Assembly (NCBI GenBank): GCA_024638525.1
Contig: JAHEKB010000059.1
Coordinates: 1-10,703 of the forward strand
DNA length: 10,703 nucleotides
Reading direction: 5' to 3'
Source of the DNA: Bacteroidota bacterium
Lineage (GTDB): Bacteria; Bacteroidota; Bacteroidia; NS11-12g; UBA9320
In this document: in pieces, positions 1 through 6,993 of the stretch
Layout: the number at the start of each line of letters is the position of its first letter
Numbering within the stretch: position 1 is the first letter of the stretch
Position numbers and translations under genes: made by a program
The notes under the pieces: generated by a model
Databases searched by the model: none
The model's input: only the letters and a program-made list of their open reading frames with translations
Told to the model about the DNA's origin: nothing

Positions 1-176
1 AGATTACTCAACTGATCGGCATCAATTCCAAATTTCTTGCTCATTCTCAACGCGATGCCAAAGCCGCAAAGAATTCCCAAAGCAATCATCAATCCATAGC
101 TATATACACTAATGTATTCGGGCAATATTCCATTCAGAAAGTCGGGGGTTTTGAATTCAGCGATTTTAGGAAACAT
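1..176 (-). CDS. lgt: Prolipoprotein diacylglyceryl transferase, N-terminal part (cut by window edge)
   Basis: Only the first 58 codons are present; the gene runs off the left edge. I translated this by hand from the ATG at 174-176. After about 20 polar residues comes a membrane segment starting ISVYSYGLMIALGILCGFG, then a positively charged stretch (ALRMSKKFGIDADQL). This YSYGLM / ALG pattern followed by an Arg/Lys-rich turn is characteristic of the first transmembrane helix of Lgt. Lgt is the inner-membrane enzyme that moves diacylglycerol from phosphatidylglycerol onto the lipobox cysteine of prolipoproteins. The catalytic region lies outside the window. The start codon lies inside the 3' end of the upstream glycosyltransferase gene (11 bp overlap), so the two are probably co-transcribed and perhaps translationally coupled. 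The identification rests on this short segment only, but the pattern is distinctive. Confidence 0.8.
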   Translation of the reverse strand, partial: MFPKIAEFKTPDFLNGILPEYISVYSYGLMIALGILCGFGIALRMSKKFGIDADQLSN

Positions 177-1326
177 CCTTATTTTCTATATATGCTTTGT
201 TGTATACCCTTCCTTTCCAAATGGAAGGCAGGGGTAAAAAGTAAAAAACAGCGGTGACCAATGTATTGATAATTACATAGATTTCATAGGTCAATAAATG
301 AAAGAAATTGAAAGCTTTCACCTCTACTTTCTGGCAAAGGACGCTAATGAATATACTTTGTGCCATGAGCTTTACAAACCAAGTAATGGCAGCAACTTCA
401 GGTGCAACAAGAAATAAAACTGCTAGAGCGGGGATAAATAGTCCGTAGAGTGCAATCAAAAATTTCCAATTCCAAGGAAGTTCTCTCGCTCCAATCAGCC
501 AGCGCTTTCTCTGGTGTAGCATTTCAGAGGGGCTAGTAATATGACTGGCGAGACCCAGGGTTTCAGGATTCAGTTCATTCGCCCATTTCCAACCTCTTGA
601 GCAGACTTCTTTAAATAGTTTATAATCCTCTGTAATGGAAAAATCAATGTTCTCGTAACCCCCAGTTTCCCAATAGGCCTTTGCCCGAACGGCCATATTA
701 TTTCCCACACTGGTACATGCCACACCAACCCTTGCGAAGGCCTTGATATAACCCATAAAATGAAGCCAGTCCATGCTCTGCATGCTCGCAAATAGCCCAC
801 CTCTTTCGCACATGCTTATTCCAGAAGCAATTCCTGTTTCAGGCTTAAACTGGCTCAACATCCCTTTAATCCACGAACTGCGATGTGCTACATCTACATC
901 GGTAATAAAAAAGAATTCTCCATTGGCCTCATGAGCTAAATGTGCCAAAACATTGGCTTTCCCTCTGCCCTTTCCAAGCTGCTTTTTGATGTTTATCAGC
1001 CTGAAATTCGGTTTGTTCTTTATAAATTCTTTAGTGAGTTCTTCCGTTCTATCTGAAGAATCATCATTGCCAATGAGTATTTCAAGCTTATCAGAGGGAT
1101 ATTCTAGGGATTCCAAAGAGCGCAATGAGCGCAAAATGAGCTGTTCTTCATTTCTAGCCGCCAAGAGAATACTCACCTTTGGCCATTGCGCTGGCGAATG
1201 ATTGTGGTTTCGTTTTGCCTTAAAGAACCAAAGCAGTTTTCCCTGATCTTCTTCCGCTAGTATCCACAACAAGCTCAAGAATTGAATGATAAAAAATATG
1301 CTGATGATTAGACTGACTAAAAACAT
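166..1326 (-). CDS. Membrane-bound glycosyltransferase family 2
   Basis: The 386-residue protein transfers a sugar from a nucleotide-sugar donor at the cytoplasmic face of the inner membrane; acceptor and product are not evident. An N-terminal hydrophobic helix (about 2-23) precedes a GT-A catalytic domain: VSILLAARNE (51-60), a donor-binding NDDSSDR (87-93), the metal-binding DVD (123-125), GNNMAVR near 209-215, the catalytic-base region TED (222-224) and QRKRW (262-266), which fits the QxxRW signature of processive synthases. Several hydrophobic helices follow (about 279-370). This layout resembles NodC/IcaA-type synthases, but such N- and C-terminal membrane segments are also common in uncharacterised Bacteroidetes GT2 enzymes. 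It starts 1 bp after the deacetylase stop and overlaps the start of lgt by 11 bp, so an operon is likely. The pairing suggests an N-acetylhexosamine-containing envelope glycan or glycolipid; this is inference. Confidence 0.9.
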   Translation of the reverse strand: MFLVSLIISIFFIIQFLSLLWILAEEDQGKLLWFFKAKRNHNHSPAQWPKVSILLAARNEEQLILRSLRSLESLEYPSDKLEILIGNDDSSDRTEELTKEFIKNKPNFRLINIKKQLGKGRGKANVLAHLAHEANGEFFFITDVDVAHRSSWIKGMLSQFKPETGIASGISMCERGGLFASMQSMDWLHFMGYIKAFARVGVACTSVGNNMAVRAKAYWETGGYENIDFSITEDYKLFKEVCSRGWKWANELNPETLGLASHITSPSEMLHQRKRWLIGARELPWNWKFLIALYGLFIPALAVLFLVAPEVAAITWFVKLMAQSIFISVLCQKVEVKAFNFFHLLTYEIYVIINTLVTAVFYFLPLPSIWKGRVYNKAYIENKDVS

Positions 1327-1327
1327 A

Positions 1328-1954
1328 TTAGAGGGCCTTGGAACTAAGTCCTATTCCTTGCAAATATTGCAAATACGCTGGGAGTAAAACTTTCACATTT
1401 CTGCTCGCTTTGATGCTGTCGTGAAAAACTATGATGCTTCCTTTTGTCGTCTGCTTTTTCATTCGCTCCAGTGCCTTTTCTGTATTTAATCCAGATTTAT
1501 AGTCTTTGCTCAATACGTCCCACATAACAATAGTGTAGGCGTCTAATTCCGTCAAGCTCTTTCCATTTATCCTGCCATATGGAGGTCTAAACAAGATGGT
1601 TGGCGGAATTGAGTTCTTGCACAATTCTATGTCATCCAAATACTCACGGCTGTCTGCTCCCCATCCTTTCATGTGATGAAAAGTGTGATTTCCGATGCTG
1701 TGACCTTCGCTAACTATGCGTTGAATCAAATCTGGATGTCGCACTGCATTCTCGCCTACCACAAAAAATGTGGCTTTGACATCGTATTGCTTTAGCAGAT
1801 CTAAGACCCAAGGCGTAATCTCTTCTTGAGGGCCATCGTCGAAAGTGATATATACATGATTTTCTGAGGTCTCATCTCGCCATAAGAGCTGAGGATAAAT
1901 TCGTTTACCTATGTGGTAACTGAGGTTCACATTGCAAATAAAACGGCTTATCAC
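1328..1954 (-). CDS. Polysaccharide deacetylase family protein (NodB domain, CE4)
   Basis: The 208-residue protein is almost entirely a NodB-homology domain. Carbohydrate esterase family 4 motifs are present in order: TFDDGP (37-42, with the catalytic base and metal-binding Asp), HTFHH (90-94, metal-binding histidines), RPPYGR (123-128), WD (145-146) and FHDS (167-170, catalytic His). All key residues are intact, so a metal-dependent N- or O-deacetylase of an acetylated sugar is expected. Only about 36 residues precede the first motif and they form no clear signal peptide, so a cytoplasmic or inner-membrane-associated location is more likely than secretion. The start is GTG at 1952-1954: the upstream in-frame codons run into a stop after five codons and no ATG is available. 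It is first in a minus-strand unit with the GT2 gene and lgt, and is divergent from the TolC gene across 83 bp. Confidence 0.9.
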   Translation of the reverse strand: MISRFICNVNLSYHIGKRIYPQLLWRDETSENHVYITFDDGPQEEITPWVLDLLKQYDVKATFFVVGENAVRHPDLIQRIVSEGHSIGNHTFHHMKGWGADSREYLDDIELCKNSIPPTILFRPPYGRINGKSLTELDAYTIVMWDVLSKDYKSGLNTEKALERMKKQTTKGSIIVFHDSIKASRNVKVLLPAYLQYLQGIGLSSKAL

Positions 1955-1999
1955 TTTAATAATCCATTAAAGCTCACTATTAATCGAAGTGGGCAATAC

Positions 2000-2024
2000 T
2001 TGCTGGACTTCCGAACTACTTTTG
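2000..2024 (+). promoter_or_regulatory. Candidate Bacteroidetes-type promoter for the TolC-adaptor operon
   Basis: The 83-bp divergent gap 1955-2037 contains an exact TAnnTTTG element, TACTTTTG at 2017-2024, matching the Bacteroidetes -7 consensus. A TTG at 2000-2002 could serve as the -33 element, but the spacing of 14 bp is shorter than the usual 17 or more. The -7 element ends only 13 bp before the ATG at 2038, so the leader would be very short. No equally good element faces the deacetylase. Confidence 0.4.
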
Positions 2025-2037
2025 GCAAAAAATAAAC

Positions 2038-3438
2038 ATGCGGAGCTTACTATGTCTCGGGACAATGTTTTTCGGTTTGCTATCATTTGGACAATGGGAC
2101 CTTGCCACTTGCGTTCAATACGCGCTTGAAAACAACATCAATGTGCAACAGGCAAGTATTCAAGCGGAGATTTTGGAGAACAGCCTTCAGCAGAGCAAGC
2201 TCAATAGATTGCCTACTGCAAATGCTTCTGCAAACCACAACTACAATATTGGTTTTACGATTGACCCATTTACCAATACTTTTTCAACTCAGACCATACA
2301 ATCCAATGCATTTTCCATTAACATGGGCGTGACTCTCTTCGCAGCCAATAGCATTACCAACAGCATTAAGAGCAATGAGCTTGCCAGTAGCGCATCCAAA
2401 GCCGCCATTGAAATTAGCAGCAATCAGACCACTTGGTCTGTGGTATTTGCATTTTTGAGAGTAGTTGTCGCTGAGGAGAATTTAAAACTGGCTACAACCC
2501 AATTAGATCTATCCAACGAACAACTCAAGATTGCAGAAAAACGAGTAGCATCTGGAGCGGATAACAAAGGGGTGGTTTTAAGCCTCAAGTCTCAGTATGC
2601 GGCAGATAAATTGGCATTAACCAATGCTCAAAACGAAATCCAATTGGGCTATATCAATTTGATGAACCTACTTCAGATTCGAGACGATCAAGATTTTCAA
2701 ATTACACTTCCCGCGGTAGACAACTTACCCGAAATGCCTCTAGAATCTGTTTTAGACATTTACGAAATGGCCGTGAGCTTAATGCCTGAACTAAGGCAAG
2801 CCCAATTGAATGTTCAACGATCAATGATAGAAGAACAGCTCAGTAAAAGTGGCTATTTCCCTACACTTTCTGCCTATGGCAACTTAAGTACGGTCTATTC
2901 TGAAAGCGGTGGTGAGTTCATTGATGGCGGTTTTGAAATCCGAACCATAGGATATATTCCAAGTACGCAAGAAGAAGTAGTGAGTTTGCTTCCAATCAGC
3001 AAATACGTAAGCAAATCATTCAATGATCAATTGAGGGACAATTTTGGTCAATCTGTGGGTTTGTCACTTTCCATTCCGGTGTTCAACAATAGGAGAACTG
3101 CAGTGGCGGTACAAAATGCTAAACTCAATTCTCAAATCAGCGAATTGGGCTTATTGGGAGCATATAATCAGTTAAAAGCCGATGTAACCACTGCATATAC
3201 CAATCTCTTAGCTGCGAAAAGCAGTTATGAGTCTGCAACAATCAATTTGGAAGCCCAGGCCACAAACTTTGATTTTGCAAACGAGCGTTTTAAAGCGGGA
3301 TTATTAAATTCAACAGATCTGCTCAATGCCAAAAATCTTTGGTCTCAGGCACAAGTTGCACTTATTCAAGCCAAGTATGAATACCTCATTCGCCACATGG
3401 TGATAGAGTTTTATAAAGGAAATCCATTAAGTCTGTAG
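2038..3438 (+). CDS. TolC family outer-membrane efflux protein
   Basis: The 466-residue protein has an N-terminal signal peptide (about 1-18, hydrophobic core LLCLGTMFFGLLSFG). The mature start WDLATCVQYALENN is typical of Bacteroidetes TolC proteins. Two outer-membrane-efflux (OEP) repeats follow. The first has beta-strand segments around 57-102 and long helices around 110-200. The second has strands around 273-288 and 338-349, separated by a roughly 49-residue polar loop, then helices around 355-455. TolC proteins trimerise into an outer-membrane barrel plus periplasmic tunnel that accepts substrate from an adaptor and an inner-membrane pump. The adaptor gene starts 2 bp after this stop, so the pair is surely one transcript. 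Substrate cannot be predicted. Length is normal and no defect is visible. Confidence 0.92.
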   Translation: MRSLLCLGTMFFGLLSFGQWDLATCVQYALENNINVQQASIQAEILENSLQQSKLNRLPTANASANHNYNIGFTIDPFTNTFSTQTIQSNAFSINMGVTLFAANSITNSIKSNELASSASKAAIEISSNQTTWSVVFAFLRVVVAEENLKLATTQLDLSNEQLKIAEKRVASGADNKGVVLSLKSQYAADKLALTNAQNEIQLGYINLMNLLQIRDDQDFQITLPAVDNLPEMPLESVLDIYEMAVSLMPELRQAQLNVQRSMIEEQLSKSGYFPTLSAYGNLSTVYSESGGEFIDGGFEIRTIGYIPSTQEEVVSLLPISKYVSKSFNDQLRDNFGQSVGLSLSIPVFNNRRTAVAVQNAKLNSQISELGLLGAYNQLKADVTTAYTNLLAAKSSYESATINLEAQATNFDFANERFKAGLLNSTDLLNAKNLWSQAQVALIQAKYEYLIRHMVIEFYKGNPLSL

Positions 3439-3440
3439 AA

Positions 3441-4733
3441 ATGTCAAGAAGAAATATAATACTTATTAGTGCCGGAGTTATTTTACTCATTATCCTTATC
3501 GTCATAGGCAAAAGCAGAAATAAGGATGAAGTAGAAGTAAATGTGGGCAAAGTTGAGAAACGAACCATCATTTCTACTGTTTCAGCAAACGGCAAGATTA
3601 GGCCCGAAGGAGAAGTTAAAATAAGCGCGGATGTAAGTGGTGAAATTATTGATCTTCCCATTGCGGAAGGCGACACCGTAAAAGCAGGAGATCTCCTTCT
3701 CAAAATTGATCCCGACCTTTACCTCAGCGCACTAGATCGTGCAAAAGCTAACCTAAACAGTGCTCAGTCTTCTTACAACACCAATTTGGCACTTTTGGCC
3801 CAATCCGAATCAAGACTTTTAGAGCAGGAAACCATTTATAAAAGGAGTTCCGCTCTCTTTGAGCAAGAAGTGATTAGTCAAGCGGAGTTCGATGCTGCCA
3901 CTACGGCTGTAAGTGTCTCTAGAAACGACCTAAAAGCAGCGAAAGAAAGAGTTGCTAATGCTCAATTTGGAATCGCCAATGCCAGAGCAAGCTTAAGTGA
4001 AGCTAGAAAGAATTTAGAGCGAACCACCATAATGGCTCCGTCGGATGGTGTCATATCTGCACTCAATGCAGAGAGAGGTGAACGCGTTGTTGGAACTGCG
4101 CAAATGGCTGGTACAGAAATTTTAGTAATCTCAAACTTCAACAATATGGAGGTGATAGTTGATGTGAACGAAAATGACATTCTACAGGTGAGCAAATTCG
4201 ATACCTGTATCATAGAAGTGGATGCTTACCCAGATCGGACCTTTACCGGTATAGTCACTGAAATTTCGAGGTCAGCAAGTGGGTCTGGGGGACTAAATAT
4301 GTCTACAGATCAAGTAACCAATTTTGAGGTGAAGATTCGCATACTCAAATCGAGCTACGAAGACTTGATAAAGGATACCGATGCACCATTTTTACCAGGC
4401 ATGAGTGCCGGAGTTGAGATTCAAACGGAAATTGCCAGGGATGTGGATTGTCTTCCTATAGAAGCAGTAACCACAAGGAGCAAAGAAAGCGATAGTACCA
4501 CTTTTGGAGAAGATGCATTGGACGAGGTAGTTTTTAGTATCGAAGAGGGAAAAGCAGTGAAGAACATCGTCAAGACAGGCATACAAGACAGCCGTTATAT
4601 TCGTTTGCTAAAAGGATTGGATGCTGATGCAGAAATCATTGTGGGACCATATGATGCTGTCAGCAAAAAACTGAAAGAAGGCAAAACTGTAAAGTCAGTG
4701 AGTAAAATTACTGATTGGGGTTCAGAGGATTAA
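3441..4733 (+). CDS. Periplasmic adaptor subunit (membrane fusion protein, MacA/HlyD-like)
   Basis: The 430-residue protein links an inner-membrane transporter to TolC. An N-terminal membrane anchor (about 5-23) is followed by the first half of a lipoyl/barrel-sandwich domain (about 58-90, with GEVKISADVSGEI and EGDTVKAGDLLLKIDP). A coiled-coil hairpin of about 100 residues (96-193) comes next, then the second lipoyl half (TIMAPSDGVISAL, about 196-208), a beta-barrel domain (about 231-330) and a membrane-proximal domain ending near 420. A Gly/Ser-rich insert (SASGSGGLNMS) lies near 288-298. The single anchor and order of domains suit a MacA-type adaptor of an ABC (MacB-like) pump better than a classical lipoprotein RND adaptor, although annotation pipelines often label these RND adaptors. 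Unusually for the family, no permease or ATPase gene follows; the next gene is convergent pyrE, and the two stop codons share the bases TTAA (4730-4733). Confidence 0.9.
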   Translation: MSRRNIILISAGVILLIILIVIGKSRNKDEVEVNVGKVEKRTIISTVSANGKIRPEGEVKISADVSGEIIDLPIAEGDTVKAGDLLLKIDPDLYLSALDRAKANLNSAQSSYNTNLALLAQSESRLLEQETIYKRSSALFEQEVISQAEFDAATTAVSVSRNDLKAAKERVANAQFGIANARASLSEARKNLERTTIMAPSDGVISALNAERGERVVGTAQMAGTEILVISNFNNMEVIVDVNENDILQVSKFDTCIIEVDAYPDRTFTGIVTEISRSASGSGGLNMSTDQVTNFEVKIRILKSSYEDLIKDTDAPFLPGMSAGVEIQTEIARDVDCLPIEAVTTRSKESDSTTFGEDALDEVVFSIEEGKAVKNIVKTGIQDSRYIRLLKGLDADAEIIVGPYDAVSKKLKEGKTVKSVSKITDWGSED

Positions 4734-4746
4734 GTACCCCATTTTT
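4716..4746 (+). terminator. Candidate intrinsic terminator at the adaptor/pyrE junction
   Basis: TGGGGT (4716-4721) pairs with ACCCCA (4736-4741), a perfect 6-bp stem with a 14-base loop, followed by TTTTT (4742-4746). It spans the overlapping stop codons of the two convergent genes and has the right polarity to end the TolC-adaptor transcript. The loop is long and the stem short, so strength is uncertain. It lies inside the pyrE 3' coding end. Confidence 0.45.
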
Positions 4747-5353
4747 CGGGAGCGTTTCGCCAGTCTTTTAATGTTTGTTGATCAGCACTATTAACATAAT
4801 TATTATCCTTAGCAATCTGAATTAAGTCATTGTAGTCGCTTAAGACACAGTATTCGCAATTTGCTTCTTTGAAATTGAATCTTGCTTGGTCAAAGGCATA
4901 ACTAAATATGGCTGCAAGACCCATGACTTGATATTCATTCTTTCTCAAAAATTCCACAACTTTTAAGCTGCTTCCACCGGTTGAAATAAGATCTTCAATG
5001 ACCACAACTTTAGCAGAAGGATCTAATCTTCCCTCTAGCTGTTTTTTAAGACCGTGTTCCTTTGGCTTAGGTCTGCAATAGGCATAAGGTAACCCCAATT
5101 CTTGGGCAACCAATGCCCCAATCGCTATGCCTGCTGTTGCTACACCTACTATTGCAGTGAGACCTGAAAAACGCTTATTGATCATTTGAGCAAGCGCCTG
5201 AGTAACTGCTGTGCGTTCAGCTGGAAATGACAAAAGAGTTCGGTTATCGCAATAGATGGGTGACTTCCAGCCACTGGACCAAGTAAATGGCTGATCTAGT
5301 GAGAGTTTTACCGCCTGAGTATCAAGCAATAATTTGGCAACATTGGTCTCCAT
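4730..5353 (-). CDS. pyrE: Orotate phosphoribosyltransferase
   Basis: PyrE joins orotate to PRPP to give orotidine 5'-phosphate, the fifth step of de novo UMP synthesis, in the cytoplasm. The 207-residue protein begins METNVAKLLLDTQAVKL, followed by FTWSSGWKSPIYCDNR (23-38), the orotate/PRPP-contact region common to the family. The flexible catalytic loop is RPKPKEHG (94-101), and the PRPP-binding signature VVVIEDLISTGGS is at 116-128. I chose the ATG at 5351-5353: a longer reading to 5404 exists, but it adds 17 residues unlike the family and would overlap the divergent Nudix coding region. An A-rich stretch (AAAGAAAA) precedes the chosen ATG and an exact TAnnTTTG element lies 21 bp upstream of it. 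The 3' end overlaps the convergent adaptor gene by 4 bp. No defect is visible. Confidence 0.95.
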   Translation of the reverse strand: METNVAKLLLDTQAVKLSLDQPFTWSSGWKSPIYCDNRTLLSFPAERTAVTQALAQMINKRFSGLTAIVGVATAGIAIGALVAQELGLPYAYCRPKPKEHGLKKQLEGRLDPSAKVVVIEDLISTGGSSLKVVEFLRKNEYQVMGLAAIFSYAFDQARFNFKEANCEYCVLSDYNDLIQIAKDNNYVNSADQQTLKDWRNAPEKWGT

Positions 5354-5374
5354 ATTTTTCTTTAAAATTGCAAG

Positions 5375-5400
5375 CAAATGTATCGAATTTTTCGCGGCAA
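5375..5400 (-). promoter_or_regulatory. Candidate Bacteroidetes-type promoter for pyrE
   Basis: On the minus strand, TACATTTG (plus-strand bases 5375-5382) is an exact TAnnTTTG -7 element. A TTG at plus-strand 5398-5400 could be the -33 element with 15 bp spacing, a little short. The -7 element ends 21 bp before the pyrE ATG, a sensible leader length. The element physically contains the start codon of the divergent Nudix gene (ATG at 5378-5380). Confidence 0.5.
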
Positions 5401-6016
5401 GCACCTACTAATATTGGCCGCTACTGACGAGGATTACTCTGAATTTTCTCCTGATTTCATTGTAAAAAAACCCTCTGAAGAGCAAATCCTAGAGATCTTG
5501 AGGATTAGCAAGAGTTCAACCAAGGCTTTGCAAATATTATTGATAGGCAGAGCCAAGAAAAACTTCAAGAGGATCAAAGCAGAATTCAAATTGGTCGAGG
5601 CGGCCGGAGGCTTGGTCTTTAATAAGAAAGATGAAATATTAGCTATTAAACGATTGGGCAAATGGGACCTTCCCAAAGGGAAGCTCAAAAAAGGAGAATC
5701 GATAGAAGAATGCGCCATGCGCGAAGTTGAAGAAGAAACAGGAGCCTCGGGATTGACCATCAGATATCACCTCACAGAAACCTACCACACTTATTATAGA
5801 GGTAGCAGGTGGCATTTAAAGAAGACCTATTGGTATGTAATGGATTGTCGTAAGCATAAGAATCTAGTACCTCAACTTGAGGAAAAAATTGCAGAGGCAA
5901 AATGGTTCAAATTCAATAAATTGAATCCACAGAAACTGAATACTTATCCTGCAATTAAATGGATATTAAAAGAGTACAGCGAAATCAAGACTGCTGATCA
6001 ATCCGTTGACCAATAA
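5378..6016 (+). CDS. Nudix hydrolase with N-terminal extension
   Basis: The 212-residue protein has a perfect Nudix box, G-x5-E-x7-RE-U-x-EE-x-G-U, at 101-123 (G101, E107, R115-E116, E119-E120, G122). It should therefore hydrolyse a nucleoside diphosphate linked to another moiety with Mg2+. The Nudix fold begins around residue 72 (AAGGLVFNKKDEILAI), and KWDLPKGKLKKGE leads into the box. The first 70 residues (MYRIFRGKHLLILAATDEDY onward) form a small separate domain that I associate with Bacteroidetes Nudix proteins encoded beside pyrE or coaD; its function is unknown to me. The substrate cannot be read from the sequence. The gene is divergent from pyrE across 24 bp, and its 3' end overlaps coaD, convergent, by 32 bp. 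The ATG at 5378 is chosen because the N-terminus fits the family and no in-frame coding extends upstream. Confidence 0.9.
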   Translation: MYRIFRGKHLLILAATDEDYSEFSPDFIVKKPSEEQILEILRISKSSTKALQILLIGRAKKNFKRIKAEFKLVEAAGGLVFNKKDEILAIKRLGKWDLPKGKLKKGESIEECAMREVEEETGASGLTIRYHLTETYHTYYRGSRWHLKKTYWYVMDCRKHKNLVPQLEEKIAEAKWFKFNKLNPQKLNTYPAIKWILKEYSEIKTADQSVDQ

Positions 6017-6461
6017 TTTCTGGGACATATTTTTTGTAATCCCCGCCGTGCCTTACTAGATCGCGAACAATAGTTGAGCTCACCGAACTATTCTTTTGAT
6101 TACTGAGTATGAATACATGTTCAACATCAGAAGCCATCTCTTCATTAACAAAGGCTATTTGTTGTTCATAGGTAAAATCTTGCGTGGTTCGCAGCCCTCT
6201 AATGATGAATTTAGCTCCAATATCTTGAGCGTATTTAGCTGTTAAACCTTCGTAGACCGCAACACTCACTCGTTCTTCATCGGCAAAGAGTTCCTCCAAC
6301 CATACTTGTCTGTGTTCAAGACTGAATAAATGGCTCTTGTTGGCATTGATACCGATAGCAACAACCACCTCATCAAAAAGGGACAGTGCGCGTTGTACGA
6401 TATCCATGTGGCCTAAAGTAAAGGGATCAAAAGTGCCTGGAAACAGAGCTTTTTTACTCAT
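5985..6461 (-). CDS. coaD: Pantetheine-phosphate adenylyltransferase
   Basis: CoaD transfers AMP from ATP to 4'-phosphopantetheine, giving dephospho-CoA, the penultimate step of coenzyme A synthesis. The 158-residue protein has the nucleotidyltransferase signature GTFDPFTLGH (9-18, with the TxGH motif), a conserved Lys at 42, the IIRGLRTTQDF region (86-96) and the C-terminal SSVSSTIVRD (125-134) that contacts ATP. Length matches the family (about 160). The ATG at 6459-6461 is chosen over a TTG three codons upstream because MSKKALFPGTFDP fits the family start. The start overlaps the end of rsmD by 8 bp (ATGAGTAA), suggesting translational coupling. The last 32 bp are also the 3' end of the convergent Nudix gene. 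Confidence 0.96.
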   Translation of the reverse strand: MSKKALFPGTFDPFTLGHMDIVQRALSLFDEVVVAIGINANKSHLFSLEHRQVWLEELFADEERVSVAVYEGLTAKYAQDIGAKFIIRGLRTTQDFTYEQQIAFVNEEMASDVEHVFILSNQKNSSVSSTIVRDLVRHGGDYKKYVPEIIGQRIDQQS

Positions 6462-6993
6462 AATTCTCAAAGGTAAAGAAAGAAAATGTACTTTGACCGT
6501 AGCTCCTCTGCTCTAGCAAGTGATCCGTAGGTATTGGGTTGTTACTGCCGTGTTCTACTATAAGTAAACCTCCACTTTTCAACAGCTCCTTTTGTCTAAC
6601 AAGATTAATCAAGTCTTGGTAATCTGCTGAGATGTAAGGTGGGTCAGCAAAAATTAAATCGTAAGTCTTCGAAGTTCTTTTGAGAAAATCGATCACTTTG
6701 GCTCGAGTAATTTGCAGCTCAGCACCTAATAAAACCGATACTTTCTTCTGATACTCTACAGCTGCTCTGTGAAATTCCACTGATTCAACAGATTCCGCTC
6801 CTTGTGACAAAAGCTCAAATCCTATATTACCTGTCCCTGAATACAAGTCAAGGGCATGTACTCCTTCTAGATTGATTCTAGCATTTAATATACTCATCAA
6901 GGCTTCTTTGGCCCGATCTGTAGTTGGTCGTGTCTTGCTTAATTTGTGTTCTGGAAATTTAAAGCCTTTGTATATACCGCTGATTATACGCAT
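6454..6993 (-). CDS. rsmD: 16S rRNA (guanine(966)-N2)-methyltransferase
   Basis: RsmD methylates G966 of 16S rRNA in the 30S subunit, using S-adenosylmethionine. The 179-residue protein starts MRIISGIYKG and carries the family's RPTTDRAKEAL (22-32), SAM-binding motif I DLYSGTGNIG (49-58), and the catalytic DPPY (117-120) of N-methyltransferases. Length is normal. The ATG at 6991-6993 is preferred over a GTG three codons upstream, because family members begin at the MRI(I/V)SG motif. The gene starts inside the 3' end of the DUF3822 gene (10 bp overlap), and its own end overlaps coaD by 8 bp. This is a tightly coupled minus-strand unit. The pairing of rsmD with DUF3822 and coaD is, as far as I recall, common in Bacteroidetes. 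Confidence 0.95.
   Translation of the reverse strand: MRIISGIYKGFKFPEHKLSKTRPTTDRAKEALMSILNARINLEGVHALDLYSGTGNIGFELLSQGAESVESVEFHRAAVEYQKKVSVLLGAELQITRAKVIDFLKRTSKTYDLIFADPPYISADYQDLINLVRQKELLKSGGLLIVEHGSNNPIPTDHLLEQRSYGQSTFSFFTFENYE

Noticed and set aside
570..800. Short open frames opposite or within the GT2, adaptor, Nudix and paaN genes
   Set aside because: They lack domain patterns and ribosome binding sites and lie wholly within well-supported genes in other frames.
5354..5404. Longer pyrE start adding 17 residues
   Set aside because: The extra residues do not resemble PyrE N-termini and would overlap the divergent Nudix coding region and the putative pyrE promoter.
5995..6012. Hairpin TGATCAA-tccg-TTGACCA in the Nudix/coaD overlap as a bidirectional terminator
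   Set aside because: The 7-bp stem has an internal mismatch, is AT-rich and has no T tract on either side.
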